Shown one piece after another: positions 26,535 to 33,697 of a stretch of 51,492 nt of DNA. The notes under the pieces are model-generated. The model saw only the letters and a list, made by a program, of their open reading frames with translations, was not told where the DNA came from and did no database searches. Source of the DNA: Acidobacteriota bacterium (GTDB lineage Bacteria > Acidobacteriota > Blastocatellia > RBC074); NCBI GenBank assembly GCA_016196035.1, contig JACPYM010000050.1:1-51492 (forward strand). The letters run 5' to 3'. The position numbers and the translations under genes are program-made. Each line of letters starts with the position of its first letter. The stretch's first letter is position 1.

Positions 26535-27968
26535 CTAGGCGGCCTTCAAGCTGATGGCGACCTCAAATCCAACGGGTTGCAGGTTGTGCGCGGCGACGCT
26601 GCCTTGACAGGTTTCGACGCAGCTTTTGACGATGGCGAGGCCCAGACCCGCGCCGCCGGTGACGCGGGCGCGGTCGGCTTCGAGGCGGTAAAACGGATCG
26701 AAGATTTTATGCAACGCCTCAGCGGGCACGCCGGGGCCGCAATCTCTGACACTGAGGTTGACGCGGTTGTCGTGTTGTGTGGCAGCCACTGTGATGGGGC
26801 CGGAGGTTCCGGCATAACGTAGGGCGTTGCGCAACAGGTTGCTCACGGCGCGCGCCAGCAATTCAGGTTGCGCGGTAACGTTGAGGGCGGCGTCTACCTC
26901 GACGTTGATGGGCAGTTCTTGGTTGGCTTCGCGTTCGATCACGCCAGCGATCAGCGGGCGCAGGCGGACGGGTTCCAGTTTGATCGCTGGGCCGCGCATC
27001 CCCGCTTTGGAAAAGGCCAGCAATTCGCTAACGAGGCGCGACATCAGTTCGACTTCTTCCTGCACGTCAGCGATGTAAGCGCACTGGTCTGGGGTGGCGC
27101 GTTGTTCGAGGATGCTCAGCGCGAATTGCATGCGGGCCAGCGGCGAATTGAGTTCGTGCGAGACGTCGCCGAGAAAGCGTTTCTGCCCCTGCACAAAGCC
27201 GCTCAACCGCACGGCCAGATGATTGATGGCCTTGCCCAGCCGTCCCAATTCATCCGTGCGCCGCTCGTTGACGCGCACGTCGAAGTGTTCATCGGCAATC
27301 TGTTCGGTGGCCGTCGTCAGTTGGGCGACGGCGCGCGTGAGGCGGCGCACGAACGGCAGCCAGAGCAGAATCGAAAGCGCCGCCACACAGGCCGCCATCA
27401 GCAGCCAGGGTTTGGCGCTGAAAAACAACCCGTGGGCCGAGCGCGAATCGGACACGACCACCAGGGTGGCGCGGGTCATTTCGGTTTTGTCCAACTCGGC
27501 CAGCCCCAAGGCCAAGCCGAACCAATACCGCGTTGGATTGGCGGTCTTGTGCATAAACCGCAGCCGGACAGGTGGGCCTTGCTTTTCATCATGGATATTG
27601 GGTTTAGGCCCTGGCGGTTGGCGCGGTGGCCCTAATTTCAAGTCAGCCAGCAAGTCGGCGGGCAGCGCCATTGCCGGGCCGCCCAATTGTTCGCCGGTAT
27701 TGGCCACCAGCAGGAACTCGGCCTGATAGGCGTCGCTGAAGCGCTTCAGTACTGCATCGCGTTCCGCGTGCGGCTTGTCGTTCACTTCGGGACCCAGCAG
27801 GCGCAACATTCCTTCCAGGCGCTCATTTCCTTCGCCCTGAAAGATCGCCAGAGGGCTGAGCCGGTATTGCAGGTTGATAAAGATCAACAGCCCCGTGCCC
27901 AGCACCAGCAGGTTCAGGAAAGACCAGAGCAGAATTTTGGTGAACAGGTTGAACTGCAAACGACGCAT
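26535..27968 (-). CDS. Sensor histidine kinase, CpxA-like
   Basis: This 477-residue inner-membrane sensor has a first membrane helix at about 11-32, a periplasmic domain at about 33-185 containing a proline-rich stretch, and a second helix at about 187-205. A HAMP domain (about 206-258) and the H-box DVSHELNSPL with phosphorylatable H271 follow. The ATP-binding motifs are NLLRNALRYAG (N), DCGPGVP (G1) and GGAGLGLAIVK (G2). It lies 9 bases after its response regulator gene, giving a regulator-then-kinase operon. Divergent genes encode a Spy/CpxP-like protein, which supports an envelope-stress role as for CpxA (inference). Confidence 0.9.
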   Translation of the reverse strand: MRRLQFNLFTKILLWSFLNLLVLGTGLLIFINLQYRLSPLAIFQGEGNERLEGMLRLLGPEVNDKPHAERDAVLKRFSDAYQAEFLLVANTGEQLGGPAMALPADLLADLKLGPPRQPPGPKPNIHDEKQGPPVRLRFMHKTANPTRYWFGLALGLAELDKTEMTRATLVVVSDSRSAHGLFFSAKPWLLMAACVAALSILLWLPFVRRLTRAVAQLTTATEQIADEHFDVRVNERRTDELGRLGKAINHLAVRLSGFVQGQKRFLGDVSHELNSPLARMQFALSILEQRATPDQCAYIADVQEEVELMSRLVSELLAFSKAGMRGPAIKLEPVRLRPLIAGVIEREANQELPINVEVDAALNVTAQPELLARAVSNLLRNALRYAGTSGPITVAATQHDNRVNLSVRDCGPGVPAEALHKIFDPFYRLEADRARVTGGAGLGLAIVKSCVETCQGSVAAHNLQPVGFEVAISLKAA

Positions 27969-27977
27969 GGGGCGCTC

Positions 27978-28700
27978 TCACTCTTCCGCCGTGCGCAACA
28001 GCATGTAACCCGCCGAACGCACGGTTTTGATATAGCTGGGATTTTTGGGATCGTCGCCGAGCTTGCGCCGCAACGAAGAGATGTGCACGTCAATCGAGCG
28101 GTCAAAGACTTCGTAATCGCGTCCGCTGATTTCATCCAGCAAATGATCGCGGCTCAGCACACGATCCGCCGCACGCGCCAGACAGGCCAGCAAATCGAAT
28201 TCGACCGGAGTTAGCACCAGCGTCTGGCCGCGTATGGCCGCGCGGCGTGCCGCCAGATTGACAGACAATTCCTGGATGCTAAGTTCTTCAGCTTCGAGCG
28301 CGGCTTGTTGGCTGGTGATTTGGGCGCGGCGCGTCACGGCGCGCAAGCGCGCCAGCAATTCGCGGGTCGAGAACGTTTTGGGCAGGTAATCATCCGCGCC
28401 GATTTCCAGCCCGACGATGCGATCAGCTTCGTCGCCCAGCGCGGTCAGCATCAAGACCGGCACAGTGGAATCACGCCGCAACTGGCGCAAGACCTCAAAG
28501 CCGTCCATGCCCGGCAGCATGCAATCGAGGATGACGGCTTGATAGTCGCCCGTGCGCGCTTTTTCCAACCCCTCAGGCCCGGTGTGAGCGCTCTCGACTT
28601 CATAACCGAGCGGGGCAAGATAATCCCTGACCAGGCGGCAGAGCTTCTGGTCATCGTCCACGATCAATAATTTGGTTTTGGGGTAATTGTCAGCTTCCAT
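27978..28700 (-). CDS. OmpR-family response regulator, CpxR-like
   Basis: This 240-residue DNA-binding regulator has a receiver domain (about 9-125) with acidic DDD at 15-17, phosphoacceptor D59 (VILDCMLPGMDGFEV) and PKTFSTRELLARLRAV. A winged-helix effector domain (about 140-240) has LTPVEFDLLACLA and RSIDVHISSLRRKLGDDP. Start 28700 (MEADNYPK) was chosen because the receiver starts 9 residues later; the frame is open upstream to 28838. It is cotranscribed with the kinase gene downstream. Likely targets include the divergent small genes at 28993 and 29111. Confidence 0.9.
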   Translation of the reverse strand: MEADNYPKTKLLIVDDDQKLCRLVRDYLAPLGYEVESAHTGPEGLEKARTGDYQAVILDCMLPGMDGFEVLRQLRRDSTVPVLMLTALGDEADRIVGLEIGADDYLPKTFSTRELLARLRAVTRRAQITSQQAALEAEELSIQELSVNLAARRAAIRGQTLVLTPVEFDLLACLARAADRVLSRDHLLDEISGRDYEVFDRSIDVHISSLRRKLGDDPKNPSYIKTVRSAGYMLLRTAEE

Positions 28701-28830
28701 CACACGCACCCATCCATCCCTCTCTTCGCTGGCCACTCGACGGCTATTCAACTGCCAATGTCGAAGTCGTTGGGTGTGTGACTCGACTTCGCGCCTAGTG
28801 TAATCGCTTTGCTGGCCGAAGGCAGCGATC

Positions 28831-28890
28831 TTTACCATCCCTTAACAAATTTCCGTTGCGCCCAAATAAAAGGTTTACACCCGTCCCTTA
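28831..28890. promoter_or_regulatory. Candidate operator: repeated TTTAC...CCCTTA in the divergent region
   Basis: TTTAC-N3-CCCTTA (28831-28844) and TTTAC-N6-CCCTTA (28874-28890) lie 43 bases apart, about four helical turns, between the regulator gene and the divergent small genes. TTTAC is the complement of the GTAAA half-site known for CpxR. The half-site spacing does not match the classical box, so this is a weak call. Confidence 0.3.
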
Positions 28891-28992
28891 TCTTTCACTC
28901 GTTGGCCGCCTGCCCAATGACACCGCCAGACAGCGCGTCGCGGCGGTTGATGGGAAGCGGTCGGGATAACCAAAACAAAGGGAGGTCGGTGT

Positions 28993-29079
28993 ATGGATCG
29001 GGATCTGAAAATGTTGTGCTGGTTGGGCGTCTTTGCCTTGCTCTATGTGATGAACACGTTGACCGGCTTGGTCAACTAG
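28993..29079 (+). CDS. 28-residue single-span membrane peptide
   Basis: A short open frame encodes MDRDLKMLCWLGVFALLYVM followed by NTLTGLVN and a TAG. A clear GGGAGGTC ribosome site lies 7 bases before the ATG. Residues 8-25 are a single hydrophobic helix. It is the first gene divergent from the Cpx-like regulator and sits 31 bases before the Spy/CpxP-like gene, in a different frame, so it is not simply a detached signal peptide. Tiny membrane peptides next to two-component systems can modulate the kinase, but the role here is inferred. Confidence 0.55.
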   Translation: MDRDLKMLCWLGVFALLYVMNTLTGLVN

Positions 29080-29110
29080 GTCTGAAACGCAGCCTGGACG
29101 GAGGTGCACG

Positions 29111-29497
29111 ATGAACGGTGGAAATCATGCGAGTAAACCGCTGGCGAGTGAACCGCTGGCAAATTATGCCAAGCGGCTGCGGCAGGAATTACAACTCGAC
29201 ATCAATCAATGGTGCCGCATCAAAGCGCTGCATCGCAGAGGCGGCAAGGCCGCGCAACCCCTGTTGGAACAATTGCATCAGCTTGGCCAGCAAATCTATG
29301 CTTTAAGCGAAGACGCCAGCTTGGGTGATCGCGTGATGTATGATTTGGCCACCCGGCGCGGGCGGCTCGAAGTGGAACTCGCCCGCCTGCTGTCGCACAC
29401 CGCCGCAGCCATCTATCAGGTTTTTACTCCGGAACAACAACATCGGCTGGTCACCTTGCGGCGGCATCTCAGTCTGCGGCAGGTGGCGGTCTTATAG
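29111..29497 (+). CDS. Spy/CpxP-like helical protein without signal peptide
   Basis: This 128-residue, strongly helical, basic protein has repeated Leu/Arg-rich helices and a C-terminal IYQVFTPEQQHRLVTLRRHL, similar to the LTxxQ-containing tail of Spy/CpxP/ZraP proteins. Those are normally periplasmic chaperones or sensor inhibitors, but here no signal peptide exists: the N-terminus is NGGNHASKPLASEPLANY. GGAGGTGC precedes the ATG. Divergent placement next to a CpxRA-like pair supports the call. It may act in the cytosol, or be exported in an unusual way. Confidence in the family is moderate. Confidence 0.55.
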   Translation: MNGGNHASKPLASEPLANYAKRLRQELQLDINQWCRIKALHRRGGKAAQPLLEQLHQLGQQIYALSEDASLGDRVMYDLATRRGRLEVELARLLSHTAAAIYQVFTPEQQHRLVTLRRHLSLRQVAVL

Positions 29498-29639
29498 GGT
29501 TGTGGTGCGCGGACTTCGGGGCAGGCTAGGTTTCAATACCCGTGAATTGAGGACGTCAGGCATCCCCCTTGGCGTCATTGCGCCCCTTGCCACGCGGCTT
29601 GCTGAAGGCAGCGCACCACTTCATTCTGTGCAACTGGCC

Positions 29640-29806
29640 GGCGGAGCCTTTGGAGTGCGGCGGCTCGACGCCGCTTTGGTATATCCTTCAGCGCGAAAAG
29701 CAATCAAGGCGACGGACAGCCACAGTGTCTTTGGCTAGCGGTTTTGTCTAATGCCGAGAGGCCATACCAAAGCGGCGTCGAGCCGCCGCACTCCAAAGGC
29801 TCCGCC
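29640..29806. repeat. Fold-back repeat with 43-bp perfect arms
   Basis: Arms 29640-29682 and 29764-29806 are exact inverted copies (starting GGCGGAGCCTTTGGAGTGCG and ending GCTTTGGTAT), with an 81-base interior that encodes nothing recognisable. Each arm also contains the nested palindrome CGGCG-TCGAG-CCGCCG-like core. The element occupies the gap between the Spy/CpxP-like gene (+) and the convergent YhaM-like gene (-). The rest of 29498-29905 shows no gene. Confidence 0.85.
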
Positions 29807-29905
29807 AGTCAAATAAGCACAGGCTTCCATTAGTTGTACTTGCGCAGGTCGAAACCATTTCTCCGGTTTTGTGCCTCTGTGGCAAAGTTTCTGGCCTTAC
29901 AGTTC

Positions 29906-31021
29906 TTATTCCTTGAACATTTCCGCCAGATGCTCAAACGGCGTGTTGAAGCTATCGGCACGCACCGGCGATTTGCGCGGCGGTTGGCCGCCCGCGTTAG
30001 TGGCTGTGGCGGCTTGGGCTTGCTCCAGTTGAGGTTCCGGTTGCGGCGTGGGCGGTTCGGGTGGCGGCGTTTCGAGAGTGCGCACGCGGTAAATCGGACG
30101 CTCGAACATGGCCGTCATCCGCGTCCAGTCACCGTGTGCGTGCGGTTCGCTGATGAGCCGTTGCATGGCTTCGACTTTGGAATCGAGGTCGTCCAGGTAC
30201 GACAGCATCAACGCTTCGGGCGTGAGCGGCAACTTGGGCGAGCCGTATTCCAGCTTGCCGTGATGCGAGAGCAACAGGTGCAACAGATGGCGGCGCAATT
30301 CGTCGGGGAAGTCGGGGATGTTGCGAATGTGGTCGTGCACCATGATCGTTTCCATCGTCAGATGGCCGATCATCTGGCCTTCGTTGGTGTAACCGAAGCC
30401 GCGCTCATAACTCAGTTCGTCAATCTTGCCGAAATCGTGCAGCACCGCGCCGGTTTGCAGCAAATCCAGATCAATGCCCGCGTAATGCCCGCCCACCTTG
30501 TGTGCCAGTTTCAGCAACGACAACGTGTGTTCCAGCAAGCCGCCCAGATAGGGATGGTGCATCGTCTTGGCCGCCGGGGCGCGTTTGAATTTCCGCACCG
30601 TCGCCTCATCGGCAAAGATGTTTTCGAGCAGTTGTTTCAGGTGCGGATTCCGGAATGCGCGGACGATGCCCATCAACTCCGTGAACATTTCGTCCACATC
30701 GTATTTGGTGGTGGGGAAGTAGTGCGCCGGATCAATCTCGTGATCGCCGCACTTGCGCACGCGATGCAACGAGAGCTGCAACTGATTGCGGTAGGTATTG
30801 ACCAGCCCGCGCGCAAACACAAAATCGTCACGGTCAAAGGTGTCAATCGCGTCTTCGAAATTGTCCCACCACTGTCCGACGATGTCGCCCGTGCGGTCGG
30901 TCAGCGTGATCAGGGCAAATTGGCCGCCGGTCTTTTTGCTGCGCAGTTCTTTGGTTTTGACCAGAAAGGTGGTGCTAATGGTCTGGTTGGGGGTGAATTC
31001 GCTGATGAAGATTTTTTGCAT
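29906..31021 (-). CDS. YhaM-like 3'-5' exoribonuclease (OB-fold plus HD domain)
   Basis: This 371-residue cytosolic protein has an N-terminal OB-fold (about 12-95: STTFLVKTKELRSKKTGGQF, LTLTDRTGDIVGQWWD). An HD phosphohydrolase domain (about 150-290) follows, with GGLLEHTLSLLKLA and GAVLHDFGKIDEL (the HD pair), then HHGKLEYGSPKLPLTPEAL, a segment typical of YhaM/CBF1 proteins. A proline/glutamine-rich tail (about 310-350: PPPEPPTPQPEPQ) is an addition not seen in Bacillus YhaM. The family degrades short RNA or single-stranded DNA from the 3' end with Mn2+. It is downstream of two PpiC genes on the same strand, separated by a 72-bp palindrome. Confidence 0.85.
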   Translation of the reverse strand: MQKIFISEFTPNQTISTTFLVKTKELRSKKTGGQFALITLTDRTGDIVGQWWDNFEDAIDTFDRDDFVFARGLVNTYRNQLQLSLHRVRKCGDHEIDPAHYFPTTKYDVDEMFTELMGIVRAFRNPHLKQLLENIFADEATVRKFKRAPAAKTMHHPYLGGLLEHTLSLLKLAHKVGGHYAGIDLDLLQTGAVLHDFGKIDELSYERGFGYTNEGQMIGHLTMETIMVHDHIRNIPDFPDELRRHLLHLLLSHHGKLEYGSPKLPLTPEALMLSYLDDLDSKVEAMQRLISEPHAHGDWTRMTAMFERPIYRVRTLETPPPEPPTPQPEPQLEQAQAATATNAGGQPPRKSPVRADSFNTPFEHLAEMFKE

Positions 31022-31029
31022 TCATTACG

Positions 31030-31101
31030 AGTAGTCAGTAGTCAGTAGCCAGTAGTCAGTAGAAATTTCTACTGACTACTGGCTACTGACTACTGACTAC
31101 T
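31030..31101. repeat. 72-bp perfect palindrome
   Basis: Bases 31030-31065 and 31066-31101 are exact complements with no loop bases. Each arm is itself made of repeated AGTAGTC/AGTAGCC units (AGTAGTCAGTAGTCAGTAG). It fills the 88-base gap between the SurA-like stop and the YhaM-like start and would form a very stable hairpin in the transcript. Confidence 0.9.
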
Positions 31102-31109
31102 GCTCCTGA

Positions 31110-32240
31110 CTACTTTTCAGTGTTGTTAGCTTTCGCGGTGGCGGCAGCGTCCTTCTTATCCTTGTCCTTCTTGTCTTTCTTCTGCTTCTTCTTTTCGCTG
31201 TCGTCGGCATAGGGCGTGTGTTTGATCGAGGCTGATTTGACTTTGCTGTCAGTGAATTGATAACGCGGATCAATCTCGATGAAGGCATCGTTGCGCAGTT
31301 TGGCCAGATAAGTGTCAATCTGTTTTTCACTACGTTCGCCGGTCAGATTTTGCCCAACGGCTTCCTGCACTTCGCGGTCTTCAAAGGGACGTGCGACGGC
31401 TTCCTTGCGCGCGTTCACGCGAAAGATGCTGTAGCCGTTCCCAATCTTGACTGGGGCGCTGACTTCGCCCTCTTTCAGCTTTTCGACGGCTTCGCGAACT
31501 TCCGGTGCTAGTTCGCTGAGTTTGAGCGTGCCAATCGCGCCTTTCTTGGCCGCCGTGGGGGCGTCTTCGGAGAGGCGCTGGGCCAGCGCTCCGAAATCCG
31601 CCGCCGTGCTGGCTTGCGTTTGGGCCTCTTGGGCGCGCTTGAGCGCCGCGTCGGCGTCCTTGCCGACGGCAATGAAGATGTGACTCAGCGTGACTTCGCC
31701 GGGCGTGGCAAACGCCTGCTTGTTCTTTTCGTAAAAGTCGCGTTTGTCTTTCTCGGTCAGGCCGAAAAAGATTTTGCCGTAAACCTCGCGGTTCAGCACC
31801 GCCTGACGCGCGAAATTGGAACGCAGATTGGCTTTGACTTCGTTGATGTCCACGCCGACCTCGCGCATTTTCTGTTCGAGGTCTTCGAGCGATTGGATGT
31901 TGTTTTCTTTCATGATCCGCAACAACTGTTCGTTGACTTGGGGATCAACATTGATCGAAAGATCGCTGGCGCGTTGCACCAGCAATTGCGTGTCAATCAA
32001 TTGATCGAGGATGCGCGGTTTCCACTCGGCCAGTTTCTTTTCCAACTCTTCCGGTTTCAGGCCCTGACTTTTCATTTGGTCGAGCACTTCGCGCTGCGCG
32101 CTTTCAAAGGCCGAACGCATGATCGGCGAGGAATTAACGCGCGCGATCACTTCGTCAATCAACTTGGCTTCGCCTTCCTGCGCAAACACGGGTGCGGCCA
32201 GGGCGAGCATAAAAACGGTGAGGGCAATTTTGAGTTTCAT
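31110..32240 (-). CDS. SurA/PpiC-type peptidylprolyl isomerase (periplasmic)
   Basis: This 376-residue periplasmic chaperone has a signal peptide MKLKIALTVFMLALAAPVFA. A SurA-like N-terminal helical domain (about 25-175) contains LIDEVIARVNSSPIM and ILDQLIDTQLLVQRASDL. A parvulin domain (about 178-285) contains GEVTLSHIFIAVG, FGALAQRLSEDAPTAAKKGA and GNGYSIFRVNAR. The tail is lysine-rich (EKKKQKKDKKDKDKKD) and unusual. Start at 32240 is set by the signal peptide and GGAGGAAG; an upstream in-frame extension runs through a repeat. It probably assists outer-membrane proteins such as the two TonB receptors. It follows a second parvulin gene on the same strand. Confidence 0.87.
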   Translation of the reverse strand: MKLKIALTVFMLALAAPVFAQEGEAKLIDEVIARVNSSPIMRSAFESAQREVLDQMKSQGLKPEELEKKLAEWKPRILDQLIDTQLLVQRASDLSINVDPQVNEQLLRIMKENNIQSLEDLEQKMREVGVDINEVKANLRSNFARQAVLNREVYGKIFFGLTEKDKRDFYEKNKQAFATPGEVTLSHIFIAVGKDADAALKRAQEAQTQASTAADFGALAQRLSEDAPTAAKKGAIGTLKLSELAPEVREAVEKLKEGEVSAPVKIGNGYSIFRVNARKEAVARPFEDREVQEAVGQNLTGERSEKQIDTYLAKLRNDAFIEIDPRYQFTDSKVKSASIKHTPYADDSEKKKQKKDKKDKDKKDAAATAKANNTEK

Positions 32241-32256
32241 AACTTCCTCCACTGCA

Positions 32257-32350
32257 CGTAGGGGCAGACCTGCCTGTTTGCCCCGGTGGCATTGTGCGGA
32301 ATCGAAGACGTCCAATTCCGCTAGGGCAGACACGCAGGTCTACCCCCACG
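32257..32350. repeat. Imperfect inverted repeat between the two PpiC genes
   Basis: CGTAGGGGCAGACCTGCCTG (start of 32257-32283) pairs with 32324-32350; the 27-base arms differ at four positions. It fills the 115-base gap between the lipoprotein stop and the SurA-like start and extends up to 16 bases from the ATG. Confidence 0.75.
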
Positions 32351-32355
32351 TTAAT

Positions 32356-33339
32356 CTAAGCGCCCGCCTTGAGGCTGCCTGAATAGGTAAAGCCTAGGCG
32401 GTCATGATAAATCTTGAGCCGCGCCGCCGTCAGCGCGCGTTCGTTGAACTGGTCAATCAGCGTCTGATTCTTGCTGCGCGTCAGTTCTTTTTTGATGTCC
32501 TCTTTCACCTGTTCCAGGGTCAGCGGTTCGGCGCGCTTTTCCAGTTTGAAAATGTGATAGCCGTGATTCGATTTGACCACGTGGCTGATCTCGCCCGCTT
32601 TGAGCGGCGTAATCGCCTGTTCCAGCACGGGCGGCAATTGTTGGGTTTCGTAATACATCAGCCCGCCGTTAATCGCCGTCGGCGATTTGGAATTCTCTTT
32701 GGCGAGCACATTGAAATCGTTCGGTTTGGCGACGGCCTGCTGGTGCAAGCGCCGCGCGTCGGCTTCTTCGGGCACGCGAATCTCGCGCACATAAAAGCCG
32801 TTCTGCTGTTGGTACTTGGCGCGGTTCTGGTTGTAATACGCCTCGATTTCCTGCGCCGTGACGTCCACGTCTTTTAGCACTTCGCTGGTATAAAACTTCA
32901 GCGTCAGCAGATCATTCAGCATTTCGGCGCGGCGTTCGGTGCCTTCCAGGGTGTTTTGATTTTGATCAGAGCCTTCGCCACTGGTTTGTTTGTGCTGATC
33001 TTCGACCGCTTTGCGAATCTCGTCCTCGGTCGGGACGATGTTCTTTTTCAACGCCTCGCGCACGACCAATTGCCGCCGCACGAATTCATCGAACAACCGG
33101 CTGCGCAACTGATCCTGTTCGGCCTGTGTCTGTCCGGCCTGCGTGGCGAAATCGGACAGCCGCGCTTTAACAAAGCGTTCAAAGGCAGAGCGATGCTCTT
33201 CAAAGCCATTGATTTCAATGATCACCGGCGAGCCGTCGTTAGCATTCTCCGCCGCGCTGAACGCCGAGCTTTGCGAACGGCACGCGCCGAGCGCACAGCC
33301 GAACAGCAAGATGACCGGTACCAAAAACTTCAGATACAT
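32356..33339 (-). CDS. PpiC/PrsA-type peptidylprolyl isomerase lipoprotein
   Basis: This 327-residue protein has a lipoprotein signal (KFLVPVILLFGCALGAC) with lipobox LGAC, so it is predicted to be membrane-anchored in the periplasm. An N-terminal helical SurA-like domain (about 45-175) precedes a parvulin domain (about 185-280) with FYVREIRVPEEADARRLHQQ, SKSPTAINGGLMYYE and KSNHGYHIFKLEKR. The downstream SurA-like gene is a distant paralogue, and both probably belong to one transcript. No strong ribosome site precedes the ATG. Lgt, encoded at 25518-26306, would modify its cysteine. Confidence 0.85.
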   Translation of the reverse strand: MYLKFLVPVILLFGCALGACRSQSSAFSAAENANDGSPVIIEINGFEEHRSAFERFVKARLSDFATQAGQTQAEQDQLRSRLFDEFVRRQLVVREALKKNIVPTEDEIRKAVEDQHKQTSGEGSDQNQNTLEGTERRAEMLNDLLTLKFYTSEVLKDVDVTAQEIEAYYNQNRAKYQQQNGFYVREIRVPEEADARRLHQQAVAKPNDFNVLAKENSKSPTAINGGLMYYETQQLPPVLEQAITPLKAGEISHVVKSNHGYHIFKLEKRAEPLTLEQVKEDIKKELTRSKNQTLIDQFNERALTAARLKIYHDRLGFTYSGSLKAGA

Positions 33340-33697
33340 AAAACGTTTAGTGCTTTAGCGCGTTTGAAATGTCCCGCAGGAACGGCGGATTGTACGCTGC
33401 CCGCCGTGGCACGGCAAGTTGGCCTTTCCCCAAACAATCTAGCGTTTGCGCAACCCGCGCCTGCCTTGCAAGTCACTCTCTGAACCCGCCGCAGTGAAAA
33501 ACTTGCACCAGCGTAGGGGGCAGAGGTGTCCCGACAAAGGGGGCTAAGCGCTTAGCCCGCCCCTTTTTGTTACTCTTGCTCGAACCTCAGCTTTCATTTT
33601 GTAGGCTGGTTGCCGGTTTGGCCGATGGGTTATCCCGTCTGTCACCGTTCCCCCGGTGCCGTGCCCGGTTGCCGGACGAGTGGTGCGATGAACGGAG
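33340..33697. other. Intergenic region between hsdR and the PpiC lipoprotein
   Basis: These 358 bases hold no supported gene. Apart from the palindrome listed at 33537-33576, nothing recognisable is seen. The hsdR transcript enters from the right, and the promoter of the lipoprotein operon should be near 33340-33450. Confidence 0.5.
33537..33576. terminator. Probable terminator (palindrome plus T run)
   Basis: The 18-bp palindrome GGGCTAAGC-GCTTAGCCC (33541-33558), flanked by G/C-rich arms, is followed by T5 on the plus strand and CTTTG on the minus strand. It could end the hsdR transcript, although the better T run is on the plus strand. Confidence 0.5.

Noticed and set aside
29500-29751. 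Open frames across the left arm of the 29640 fold-back
   Set aside because: They depend on repeat sequence, lack start signals and have no family resemblance.
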